In this document: in pieces, positions 6,802 through 13,328 of the stretch
Numbering within the stretch: the stretch's first letter is position 1
Layout: each line of letters starts with the position of its first letter
Assembly (NCBI GenBank): GCA_031406575.1
Contig: JANOHP010000163.1
Coordinates: 1-13,328, forward strand
Direction: 5' to 3'
Origin: Ga0077555 sp031406575
Lineage (GTDB): Bacteria > Pseudomonadota > Alphaproteobacteria > Rhizobiales > Hyphomicrobiaceae
Length of the DNA stretch: 13,328 nucleotides
Notes under the pieces: model-generated
The model's input: the letters and a program-made list of their open reading frames with translations, nothing else
Database searches by the model: none
Told to the model about the DNA's origin: nothing
Program-made: the position numbers and the translations under genes

Positions 6802-7902
6802 ATGTATCGAGTAAGTGGACAGCCGGTTGGCTGCGAGATTGGAAAACCAACACGCACCCCGCGCCTGCGCAACGCCGCGGTCACGGTCGGCGTGGCGCTC
6901 GGCATTCTGGCCGGAGGTGCCGCAGCCACGGCCTCGCGCGATACGACGTTGGCGCACAGGCAGCCAGCCAGTGCCGGCGTCCCAGCAATCGACTCGACTA
7001 CCCCAGGAGCGACAATTGCGGCTCGAGCAGGCGACACGGGGAACCTCGCGTCCGCGCCGAAACGGCGCGTGAGTGGTCCTCGAGGAACCAACTTCGACCA
7101 GAAACATGCGGGCGACCGGGCCCTCTCAGTGTCGTATCCAGCCATCTGGACTGCCGCAGTCGTATCGATAGGACGCTTTGAAGCGAGCCCCTTATCGTCC
7201 TTGCCCGTCCCTGCCGCTGAGCCGTACGCCCCTGCGGCCGGAACAGACATGGCGAGCCTAGGCCGCTCAATGCCGGCAGCAACGGCTCCGCGCGGCATGC
7301 ACGTTTTCGGCTCGATCCCCCTGGCCGCATCGAGCAAGGCTCTCCGCGCGATGACAGATCGCGTATTCGCCGCCTCTCGGGACTGGGTGGTGCCGGAAGC
7401 CTGTTCCGACAGGCCGGCGTCCACAGCCTGCCTCGAGCACGTTCCGCTCGGTTGGCGCACTTTGTTTCAGGAGGCCATCGGCTCTCCACCGGTTGAGATC
7501 GCCCGTCGCGTGAATGCGCAAGTCAACACGCGGATCACCTACGCCTCCGACACGGCAATGCACGGCGTGACGGAATATTGGTCGCGGGCGACGGAGACGA
7601 TGGAGTCGGGGGCAGGCGACTGCGAAGATTTTGCCATTCTGAAGATGTGGCTTCTGGCCCGTCTGGGCGTCAAGATGGAAGACATGGCCGTGGTCGTCGT
7701 ACGCAGTGACAGACTCTCGACGCAACATGCCGTATTGGCTCTACGCTTCGACGAGGAAATCGTCGTACTTGATAATCTTCTGACTGCCCCAACACCGGCA
7801 CGCGAACTCGTTCATTATGTCCCGGTGTTTTCGGTCAATGCGTCCGGGCTTTGGCTGCACGGGTTTTCTGAAAAGCAGCGGGTGTCGGCGATTGCGCAAT
7901 AA
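6802..7902 (+). CDS. lapG: LapG-type transglutaminase-like periplasmic cysteine protease
   Basis: LapG cleaves the N-terminus of LapA-type adhesins in the periplasm and releases them from the surface. It is calcium-dependent and is held inactive by the c-di-GMP receptor LapD. The catalytic triad is visible (numbering from ATG 6802): Cys 274 in G-D-C-E-D-F-A, His 309 in Q-H-A-V-L, Asp 324 in V-L-D-N-L. The acidic residues around the Cys (D273, E275, D276) match the calcium site described in LapG. ATG 6802 is preferred because GGAAGGG lies at 6785-6791; the in-frame ATG 6769 would add 11 residues without a good Shine-Dalgarno. After a long basic N-terminus, a hydrophobic segment (about 23-43) ends in A-x-A. 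Residues about 45-165 are an Ala/Pro/Ser-rich linker; the catalytic domain starts near 166. The protein (366 aa) is well over 100 residues longer than a minimal LapG. It converges with the minus-strand regulator gene, 37 bp away. Confidence 0.93.
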   Translation: MYRVSGQPVGCEIGKPTRTPRLRNAAVTVGVALGILAGGAAATASRDTTLAHRQPASAGVPAIDSTTPGATIAARAGDTGNLASAPKRRVSGPRGTNFDQKHAGDRALSVSYPAIWTAAVVSIGRFEASPLSSLPVPAAEPYAPAAGTDMASLGRSMPAATAPRGMHVFGSIPLAASSKALRAMTDRVFAASRDWVVPEACSDRPASTACLEHVPLGWRTLFQEAIGSPPVEIARRVNAQVNTRITYASDTAMHGVTEYWSRATETMESGAGDCEDFAILKMWLLARLGVKMEDMAVVVVRSDRLSTQHAVLALRFDEEIVVLDNLLTAPTPARELVHYVPVFSVNASGLWLHGFSEKQRVSAIAQ

Positions 7903-7939
7903 AGCGCGCGGTTCGACGATCGAGCGTTCCCGCCCCTCA

Positions 7940-8605
7940 TTACGATACGAGATAGACGAGAAACGCCGCGGCCTGGCCTCCAACCGATTCGATCGATGCG
8001 ATCCGCACTTGATGTTGCGAGCGCTGGCCCCCTATTTCGATGATGACTTGGTCGGTCAAATAGGACGCCGGCCTCTCACGCAGTTTTTCACGCAGAGTAT
8101 TGAAGCTCGAATGAAAGGCGATGCGGATCGTTTCGGTCTGCACAGCCGAATCCACGTTGGTTCGCGCGTGCAACAGAGCGAGGAAAGCCTCGTTCTGCAT
8201 CTCCACCACGTTGTGCACCGTGATGACGATGCACGGCACCGGCGCCGCCGCGACCACACCTGCCAGCGACCGGCGCGACAGACCTTTCGATGAAACATCG
8301 ATCAGCTTGCGCCGCATCCAGTCGGCAGCGTGCGTTCGCAAGACCGACGACTTGCTGTTGGCGCTGGCCGCCCTCTCCACGACGTCGCTGATATAAGCAC
8401 CAAGTCGCTGTCGCTCACTGCCCGCCGCCGCCTCGAGCAATGTCCAGAAGATGCGTTCGAGCTTCAAAGAGTGGCGAACACCCTCCGAAGACACGACGCG
8501 AAACTCAATGAAACTGGCATCGTCCGCACCAGCGGCTCCGCCTACCGGATTGTCGTTTCGTGCCGTTGTCTGGCCGCTCGATGAAGCAGGGCTCTCGTCT
8601 GTCAT
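7940..8605 (-). CDS. Ribbon-helix-helix domain protein with C-terminal PAS-like domain
   Basis: A 221-residue predicted DNA-binding regulator. Residues about 33-100 resemble the RHH_4 family: a basic strand (V-R-H-S-L-K-L-E), then R-I-F-W, a helix, and S-S-V-L-R-T-H-A near the end, as in the hR-T-S-hxLE-xxFW pattern. Residues about 112-221 look like a PAS fold: L-A-G-V-V-A-A-A-P-V-P-C-I-V-I-T, then N-E-A-F-L-A-L-L, ending in beta strands. ATG 8605 has GGGATGGG just upstream. An alternative GTG at 8647 would overlap the hlyD stop by 4 nt (GTGA) and add 14 residues, but has no Shine-Dalgarno. Either way it is downstream of hlyD and probably co-transcribed with it. I infer that it regulates the secretion or adhesin genes in response to a signal bound by the PAS-like part. 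The RHH call is fairly firm; the PAS call is weaker. Confidence 0.8.
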   Translation of the reverse strand: MTDESPASSSGQTTARNDNPVGGAAGADDASFIEFRVVSSEGVRHSLKLERIFWTLLEAAAGSERQRLGAYISDVVERAASANSKSSVLRTHAADWMRRKLIDVSSKGLSRRSLAGVVAAAPVPCIVITVHNVVEMQNEAFLALLHARTNVDSAVQTETIRIAFHSSFNTLREKLRERPASYLTDQVIIEIGGQRSQHQVRIASIESVGGQAAAFLVYLVS

Positions 8606-8643
8606 AGGCCCATCCCGATCGATGGCGCGAGAGGCACCGCTGC

Positions 8644-9981
8644 TCACCGCTCGCGCAGCGCAGTTTCTCGTGCTTTGTTGATGGGTTTCAGCAGGTACTG
8701 CATGATCGTTTTACTGCCGGTCATAATGTCGACGTTGCACACCATGCCGGGCATGATCTGATGCTCGACTTGACCGCCCTTGAGGCGAGTCTCATTGGTC
8801 CGCACGATCACCGTATAATAGGGCTCCTTGGTCGTGGGATCGATGATCGTATCTGCACCGACCGTTTCCACCACACCGTCGAGGCCACCATAAATCGAGT
8901 AATCGAAGGCCGTGACTTTGACGACGGATTTATGCCCCGGGCGGATGAACGCGATGTCTGCGGGGCGCATGCGCGCTTCCACGAGCAGCGTGTCCTCGAC
9001 GGGCACGATACTCAAAACCTTGTCGCCTGCATTGACGAACGCCCCTTGGGTATTGAAATAGATTTCATTCACGATGCCGTCGACAGGGGACCGGATATCC
9101 GTTCGGCGCAGCCGTTCGGCTGCTCCTTTCGTGGTCTCTTCGGCAATCGACAGCTCCGAACGCTTCTCCGTCATCTCGGCCATTGCTGTTTGTCGGAAGA
9201 CGAGCTTTTGCTCCTCGACCTGCAACTCCGCCTCGCGGACACCCGCTGCTGCGCGCGCTTTGGATTCAATCGAGTTGCGGAGCTGACCTTCAGCCTCCGA
9301 AAACGCCCGCTGAGCACGAATGAGATCGAGGTCGGCCACGATCTTTTTCGCAGCCAGTGGTTGGATCATGTTGAGCTCGCGTTTGGCGAGTTCCAACGAT
9401 TCTGTGAGACGCGTGATATTCGAGGCGGCTTCCGAGAACTCGCGTCGCTTCTGTTCAGTCTTCTCCTCGAAGACCTTGAGCCGTGATCTGAGATTGTCGG
9501 CTCGTGCTTTGAAGAGATCGGCTTCGCCACGGCACACGACCGGAGCCTTCAGCCTAATTTCCTCGGGGCACGGGAAGGGGATATCGATCGTCCCTTCATT
9601 CTCGAGTTGGAGCCGCGTGAGTTGCGCCGTGAGTGAGCGCACTTTGGCCTCGACCTCGCCCAGGTTTGCAGAGGTCGGCGTCTTGTCGAGCCGAGCCAAC
9701 ATGTCACCCTTGTTGATCTTCTGACCGGGACGAACGAAGAGCTCGGCAATCACGCCGGGTTCGGAGGTCTGAATGATCTGGGTTTTTTGGGCGGGTATGA
9801 CGCGTCCGTCACCACGCGAAACTTCCTCGAGCTCCGTCAATGACGCCCAGAGGAGAAAGGCACAAAACAGTCCTGCGATCAGGCGAACGACGCGCGTACT
9901 CGCCAACGTTTCGTCATCGATCCCCGCGTGGCTCGACCGAAACCACGACGATAAAACTGCGGCGGCTTGCGTCTTGTTCAT
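8644..9981 (-). CDS. HlyD/LapC-type T1SS periplasmic adaptor (membrane fusion protein)
   Basis: A 445-residue adaptor that links the inner-membrane ABC exporter to the outer-membrane channel. Residues about 31-50 form a single membrane anchor (L-I-A-G-L-F-C-A-F-L-L-W). A biotinyl/lipoyl-like hairpin follows (about 58-105, with G-V-I-A-E-L-F-V-R-P-G-Q and G-D-M-L-A-R-L-D). A long charged coiled coil spans about 105-305. The second lipoyl half, D-I-R-S-P-V-D-G-I-V-N, and the C-terminal barrel include V-K-V-T-A-F-D-Y and M-P-G-M-V-C-N-V-D-I, typical of type I secretion HlyD proteins. The ATG at 9981 has AAGGTGAAG directly upstream (complement of 9983-9991). Its 3' end touches the RHH-PAS gene; its 5' end faces the divergent channel gene across 562 bp. 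Length and layout are normal for the family. By role it corresponds to LapC. Confidence 0.94.
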   Translation of the reverse strand: MNKTQAAAVLSSWFRSSHAGIDDETLASTRVVRLIAGLFCAFLLWASLTELEEVSRGDGRVIPAQKTQIIQTSEPGVIAELFVRPGQKINKGDMLARLDKTPTSANLGEVEAKVRSLTAQLTRLQLENEGTIDIPFPCPEEIRLKAPVVCRGEADLFKARADNLRSRLKVFEEKTEQKRREFSEAASNITRLTESLELAKRELNMIQPLAAKKIVADLDLIRAQRAFSEAEGQLRNSIESKARAAAGVREAELQVEEQKLVFRQTAMAEMTEKRSELSIAEETTKGAAERLRRTDIRSPVDGIVNEIYFNTQGAFVNAGDKVLSIVPVEDTLLVEARMRPADIAFIRPGHKSVVKVTAFDYSIYGGLDGVVETVGADTIIDPTTKEPYYTVIVRTNETRLKGGQVEHQIMPGMVCNVDIMTGSKTIMQYLLKPINKARETALRER

Positions 9982-10543
9982 GCTTCACCTTGCAGGCACG
10001 CCCTCGAGGTGCGCCGGAAAACTCCGGTGCCGCCACACCGGGCCGATCATGGGATTGCGCCGCGAATGATGCCCCGTCTTCGCACTACGTCATCAGCCAT
10101 GGAACACTCGGGCGCCTCTGTTGGCACGCAGGTGAGTCGCGTGAGCGTCCCCATCACCATAGCCGCCCTGGCACCGATATGTACCGCGACCGAAGCACGC
10201 CCCGAGTCACCACTCGTCCGTTACCCAGTTACTGCCCGGGCCATCAGGATGGCGCTGCCTGGACAAGGTGAAGTTGGCCACAGTTGCACAGGTCTCATTT
10301 CGCCGCCTGTGGACAACTCCAACGTTCCAAGTTCAACCAGACTTTCGTCCCAATCCCTATGATCAGTTTGCGCGTCTGTGCCTTGGGTTTGTGTGGCGCG
10401 GCGGGCACATTTTTCGCCGTTTCCGCAATTACGCACGACCACAACTTGGCCAGCGTTGCATTTGCCCGCCACGCCACTTAGTGGTGTGGGATCGCGAGTC
10501 TGCAGGGGCTTGGTTTATCTATTCGCGACTGCGGGGGCAGTAC
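9982..10543. other. Divergent intergenic region between hlyD and the TolC-family gene
   Basis: This 562 bp region must hold the promoters for hlyD (minus) and the channel gene (plus). Frames across it do not look like proteins, including the upstream extension of the channel frame and a 40-codon frame at 10359-10481. One small inverted repeat is present: CCGGTG (10024-10029) with CACCGG (10036-10041). No convincing promoter boxes or known operator were found. Confidence 0.55.
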
Positions 10544-12010
10544 ATGATGTGGGGCGGAACAAAGACCGGGATTGCGACCATTTTATGCGTCGTGTGGGCG
10601 TGGGCCCCGGCGCAGGCATTGACCTTGGAGCAGGCCGTTTCGGTAGCACTCGACTCCAATCCGGAAATCGGACAAGCCATTGAAAATCGCGAAGCAATAG
10701 AATTCGAGCTGCGACAGGCGCGCGGCCTCTATCTGCCACGTGTGGATGCGCTGGGTTCCGTCGGCCAGCGGCGGCTCGACAGCCCCGGGCGACGGTTGGG
10801 CGGCATCGACAATAAAACCCTGGACGCCCGCGAAGTCGGGGGCACGATCAGCTGGAAATTGTTCGACGGATTTGGCCGTGAGGCCGAGATCGACCGGCAG
10901 GCTTCGCGCGTCGATGGCGCGTCGTTCCGTGTCCTCGAGCGTTCCGAATACATCGCGCTCGCGATCGCCAAAGAATATTTCGAGATCATTCTGCAGGAAA
11001 AAATCGTCCGCATCGTCGAGGAGAACTTGTCGTTTCACGCGCGCATTTCAAAAATGATCCGCGACGGCGTCAATGGCGGCAGTCTGACCTCGGCTGATTC
11101 GCAGCAGGCTCAGGAGCGGCACAAGGCATCCGAGGCACGCCTCATTCAGGCCCGCGACGATCTCATTCAAGCGCAGGAACGTTTCTTCAAATATGTGGCC
11201 CTGCCCCCAACGGGCTTAGGGTCGTTCCGATCGCTCAATGCTGCCCTGCCCAAGAGCCTGGAAGCGGCGCTGGCCTCTGCGCGCAGTGCCAACCCGCAAA
11301 TCAAATTTGCGCAGGCCGACCTCGATGCCGCACATGCGCAGGTGCGTGCCGCGCGGTCGCGCTATATGCCGGAAGTTTCGCTGGAAGGTAACATCCGGCA
11401 TGGCGAGGACATCGACGGCGTCGAGAACCGCACGCGCGATCTCCAGGGCCGGGTCGTGACGAAGTGGAACCTCTTCAACGGTGGCATCGATAAGGCCGCC
11501 GAACAGGAGCAAGTGCGCCGGGCCTCGGAGGCTCGCTTGAAGCTGCATCAGATTCAACGCGATGTCGATGAAGCTTTGCGCAGCTCATGGCATAAGCGCC
11601 ATCAGCAAGCGCAACTCGTCCCTGTTCTCAAGTCCGAGGCCTCGTTCGGCCGGGATGTCGTATCGGGCTATCAGGAGCAGTTCCGGGCCGGACGACGCAC
11701 GCTGCTCGATGTTCTGAGTGCCCAGAATACGTTCATCAACACGCTCATCCTGGCTGAGATTTCGCGCTTCGCCGAGATATTCGCGACGTATCGCATTCAC
11801 GCGGCCATGGGCCAACTGGTGCCGACGCTGGGTCTCAAGCCATCGGGCGCGAGCATCGCCTACGCCCGCGCCCAAGCGCGGGTTCCAGAGACGCCGGCGG
11901 CTGAGACGATGCGGCGCCACTCACCTGACCGCGGATCGGGCTTTGGCCTCAACGGCTGGACGGCGCGCACCGAGCCGACGGATGGATGGCAGGCCGAGGT
12001 AAAAAAGTAA
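10544..12010 (+). CDS. TolC/LapE-type outer-membrane channel of type I secretion
   Basis: A 488-residue outer-membrane efflux protein that forms the exit duct for T1SS substrates. The frame is open upstream to 10268, but that extension is unlike the family. ATG 10544 (or 10547) follows GGGGG at 10533-10537 and starts a proper signal peptide ending A-Q-A near residue 25. The mature part opens with L-T-L-E-Q-A-V-S-V-A-L-D-S-N-P-E-I, the usual TolC-family beginning. It then shows two structural repeats with long amphipathic helices, the second containing A-Q-A-D-L-D-A-A-H-A-Q-V-R-A-A-R and K-W-N-L-F-N-G-G. Late in the protein, G-Y-Q-E-Q-F-R-A-G-R-R-T-L-L-D-V-L is highly typical. The last 50 residues or so, after T-L-G-L-K-P, are a low-complexity tail. 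It is divergent from hlyD, its likely partner. No clear terminator follows. Confidence 0.94.
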   Translation: MMWGGTKTGIATILCVVWAWAPAQALTLEQAVSVALDSNPEIGQAIENREAIEFELRQARGLYLPRVDALGSVGQRRLDSPGRRLGGIDNKTLDAREVGGTISWKLFDGFGREAEIDRQASRVDGASFRVLERSEYIALAIAKEYFEIILQEKIVRIVEENLSFHARISKMIRDGVNGGSLTSADSQQAQERHKASEARLIQARDDLIQAQERFFKYVALPPTGLGSFRSLNAALPKSLEAALASARSANPQIKFAQADLDAAHAQVRAARSRYMPEVSLEGNIRHGEDIDGVENRTRDLQGRVVTKWNLFNGGIDKAAEQEQVRRASEARLKLHQIQRDVDEALRSSWHKRHQQAQLVPVLKSEASFGRDVVSGYQEQFRAGRRTLLDVLSAQNTFINTLILAEISRFAEIFATYRIHAAMGQLVPTLGLKPSGASIAYARAQARVPETPAAETMRRHSPDRGSGFGLNGWTARTEPTDGWQAEVKK

Positions 12011-12186
12011 TTCCGCGCCGCCCGACTGCGGGTTGACGACACGCGCTGACCGCGACGATCCACCAGACCATGCGTGATGTTGATCGGCGCGCCGCGCGTG
12101 CGTCGCGCGTTGGGCTATCAGAACCCATGGGGCTCTGGTGTCCGAGGGGCTAGCCGACCCAGCGAGCATCGACCAGCCATACGATC

Positions 12187-12222
12187 GTGTCGCCACGGTC
12201 GGCGACACTGCCGGGTACCCGG
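12187..12222. repeat. Hairpin followed by a 12 bp palindrome
   Basis: GTGTCGCC (12187-12194) pairs perfectly with GGCGACAC (12201-12208) around ACGGTC. Two bases later CCGGGTACCCGG (12211-12222) is a perfect palindrome. There is no T-run, so an ordinary intrinsic terminator is unlikely. A protein-binding or recombination site is possible but unsupported. Confidence 0.45.
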
Positions 12223-12402
12223 GCAGATGAAAGGTAAGCGGGCCAGCCGCCTCACGTTGACGGCGGCTCAGCGAGCTTTTGTCGCGGAGGCCCAGGGCGT
12301 GAGGTCGTCGATGCGGGACGCTGGCCAGCGGGTGACGAGCTTGGTGAGGGCGTCGGTCGTCGACCCCATCGGCCCCCCAACTGTCGTCCTCGGGCTTGCC
12401 TG

Positions 12403-12422
12403 CCCTCGGCGCAAGCCGAGGG
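12403..12422. repeat. 8 bp hairpin with GCAA tetraloop
   Basis: CCCTCGGC (12403-12410) pairs perfectly with GCCGAGGG (12415-12422) around GCAA, a stable GNRA loop in RNA read along +. It lies just beyond the 3' end of the GIY-YIG remnant. The stem core CCTCGG/CCGAGG is shared with the hairpin at 4052-4072. No T-run follows. Confidence 0.5.
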
Positions 12423-12448
12423 TCCCGAGGGTCCAGTCCTCCGTTTGG

Positions 12449-12760
12449 TCAACGGGTGCTATGTCCAGGCAAAGCGAGCAACGCGGGATAGTGATCGATC
12501 CCCTGTGGATTATCCCGCTCGATCGGAATTATTTTCCACTGCCGTACCCAGTGCTTCAACGCTTTCTCGCGCTGGATCGCCTCGTCGATGTCAGCGAAGG
12601 ATTCGTCATGCACGAGCTTGGTCACACCAAAGCGGCGCGTGAATGTGGTGCCGCTACCCTCGCGATGGGCCGCGATGCGAGCGAGGAGAGTGTTCGTCAC
12701 CCCGATGTAGAGCGTGCCGTGCTTTCTGCTCGCGAGACTATAGACCCAGTAGGTTTACAT
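12449..12760 (-). pseudogene. GIY-YIG nuclease-like small protein, start destroyed
   Basis: The minus-strand frame encodes a GIY-YIG (UPF0213/UvrC-like) small nuclease domain: T-Y-W-V-Y-S-L-A-S-R, then H-G-T-L-Y-I-G-V-T-N, then R-I-A-A-H-R-E-G, and near the end R-E-K-A-L-K-H-W and W-K. This is the usual order and roughly the usual size (about 100 residues). However, the expected ATG (12758-12760) is followed immediately by TAA (12755-12757), just before T-Y-W-V-Y. The next in-frame start is GTG at 12698-12700, which would remove Y-W-V-Y and Y-I-G, that is, the catalytic tyrosines. Family members often have N-P-x-W near the end; here it reads N-P-Q-G. I interpret it as a recently inactivated gene, though initiation at a non-standard codon or a base-call error cannot be excluded. 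It has no evident link to the secretion genes. Confidence 0.72.
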
Positions 12761-12883
12761 GACTCGGTCGGGCTCGATCGAGACCGTCGACCTTGCGGCC
12801 CGCTGGGTCCAAGCGCCCAGCCCGAGCATGACAAGGGAAGGGGTTGGCGCGCCGAGGATTTTCTCTGATTGACGAGCAGTGGC

Positions 12884-12912
12884 CCCGCACCGGGCGAGGT
12901 GCGGGGGTTTTG
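12884..12912 (+). terminator. Strong hairpin with T-run on the + strand
   Basis: CCCCGCACC (12884-12892) pairs perfectly over 9 bp with GGTGCGGGG (12899-12907) around GGGCGA, followed by G and four T (12909-12912). The T-run makes it an intrinsic terminator for + strand transcription, yet the nearest complete + gene ends at 12010. It lies 21 bp beyond the stop of the minus-strand RTX gene. In that direction it lacks a T-run and may act as a 3'-end stabiliser or weak bidirectional terminator. Confidence 0.6.
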
Positions 12913-12933
12913 ATGTTCACGGGCGCTTCGCGA

Positions 12934-13328
12934 TCAGATTGGAATGGTCGTGCCAGTGATGGGACTGCCGTCGAATAAGATTGTGATCTGACTTGGTGCC
13001 TGGATGGCACCACCAGGAATGGTATCGACCGTGGCAATCTGAGTGAAGCTTGCACCGCCCACAGTTCCGTTAATGTCAACCGACAGAGCACCAGTACCCG
13101 CATTATACGAGACGAAACTGCTGATGGTTCCTGCGGTTTCGCCCTGCAGCAGGTAGCTGAGATCAATCAGATCGCTACCGAGCAGATAATCCGTGATCGT
13201 GTCTATCTCGCCCGCTGCTGCAGAGGTCATAACAAACCTATCGGCATCTGTGCCGCCGGTGAGGGTCTCCACACCTGCGCCGGCTACCAGCCAGTCGTTG
13301 CCAGTGCCGCCGTTCAAGATGTCATTTC
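12934..13328 (-). CDS. Second RTX protein, C-terminal end (5' part outside window)
   Basis: The minus-strand frame is open from the right edge (13328) to TGA at 12934-12936; about 131 residues are visible. It begins in RTX nonapeptides (N-D-I-L-N, G-G-T-G-N-D-W-L-V, A-G-A-G-V-E-T-L-T, G-G-T-D-A-D-R-F-V), which by family bind calcium after export. A type I secretion C-terminal region follows: I-D-T-I-T-D-Y, G-S-D-L-I-D-L-S-Y-L-L, a V-D-I-N-G strand, then I-T-I-L-F-D-G-S and a short tail. This is the same order as in the RTX adhesin at the left edge, so the two are probably substrates of the same exporter. The composition is slightly more AT-rich than the left adhesin. The full size, other domains and activity (adhesin, enzyme or toxin) cannot be seen. 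The start is outside the window, so internal TTG/GTG codons are not starts. Confidence 0.93.
   Translation of the reverse strand, partial: NDILNGGTGNDWLVAGAGVETLTGGTDADRFVMTSAAAGEIDTITDYLLGSDLIDLSYLLQGETAGTISSFVSYNAGTGALSVDINGTVGGASFTQIATVDTIPGGAIQAPSQITILFDGSPITGTTIPI

Larger units (their letters stand above)
12011..12448. other. Non-coding, hairpin-rich region downstream of the TolC-family gene
   Basis: This 438 bp stretch has no credible gene on either strand; open frames are compositionally random for GC-rich DNA. It contains a perfect 8 bp inverted repeat (12187-12208), a 12 bp palindrome (12211-12222) and a GNRA-looped hairpin (12403-12422). None is followed by a T-run. No transposase remnant or tRNA was recognised. 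Confidence 0.5.

Noticed and set aside
10268..10543. N-terminal extension of the channel protein from ATG 10268
   Set aside because: It would bury the signal peptide about 90 residues inside the protein. The internal ATG 10544 has a Shine-Dalgarno and a proper signal sequence.
12403..12422. Possible intrinsic terminator for the GIY-YIG remnant
   Set aside because: The stem is strong but neither strand has a T-run after it, so it is listed only as an inverted repeat.
12011..12448. Possible tRNA gene or attachment site in the empty stretch
   Set aside because: No cloverleaf arms with a T-loop consensus and no flanking direct repeats were found by eye.
12074..12868. 264-codon + strand frame covering the GIY-YIG region
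   Set aside because: It is antisense to a recognisable GIY-YIG frame on the minus strand and has no motif of its own.

Overview
The window is GC-rich and densely coding, with long antisense shadow frames. It looks like chromosome of a Gram-negative bacterium, most likely an alphaproteobacterium. That placement is an inference from gene style (a LapG-type protease, T1SS-143 repeats, a ribbon-helix-helix regulator), not from a marker gene. Its theme is one Lap/RTX-type type I secretion system (T1SS) with its substrates and accessory proteins.

Left part (1-3961, + strand). The C-terminal 1040 residues of a giant RTX adhesin enter from the left edge: a T1SS-143/DUF5801 repeat, a von Willebrand factor A domain with a complete MIDAS, cadherin-like segments, five RTX nonapeptides and a type I secretion signal. 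Two small genes follow 25 and 30 nt apart: an acidic leaderless 132-residue protein, and a 127-residue Sec-exported protein with four cysteines. All three probably form one operon.

Centre (3962-12010). After a 0.4 kb gap come a LapB-type ABC exporter (4369-6603) with a degenerate C39-like N-terminus, an intrinsic terminator, and a LapG-type periplasmic cysteine protease with an unusually long N-terminal linker. Converging on lapG is a minus-strand pair: a HlyD/LapC membrane-fusion protein, then a regulator that joins a ribbon-helix-helix domain to a PAS-like domain. A TolC/LapE outer-membrane channel diverges from hlyD across a 562 bp gap. The exporter, adaptor, channel and adhesin-cleaving protease are therefore all present. 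LapD, the c-di-GMP receptor that controls LapG, is not in the window.

Right part (12011-13328). A hairpin-rich non-coding stretch is followed by a GIY-YIG nuclease-like frame that has lost its start (ATG directly followed by TAA), a strong hairpin, and the C-terminus of a second RTX protein entering from the right edge on the minus strand.

The most interesting signal is at protein C-termini. Both RTX proteins and the small 132-residue protein end in a strand containing I-L-F, a D/G-rich turn, and 10-12 further residues. This suggests a shared export signal and makes the small protein a candidate third, repeat-free substrate. The RHH-PAS regulator, the extended LapG, and a hairpin between the lapB Shine-Dalgarno sequence and its start codon also deserve a look.
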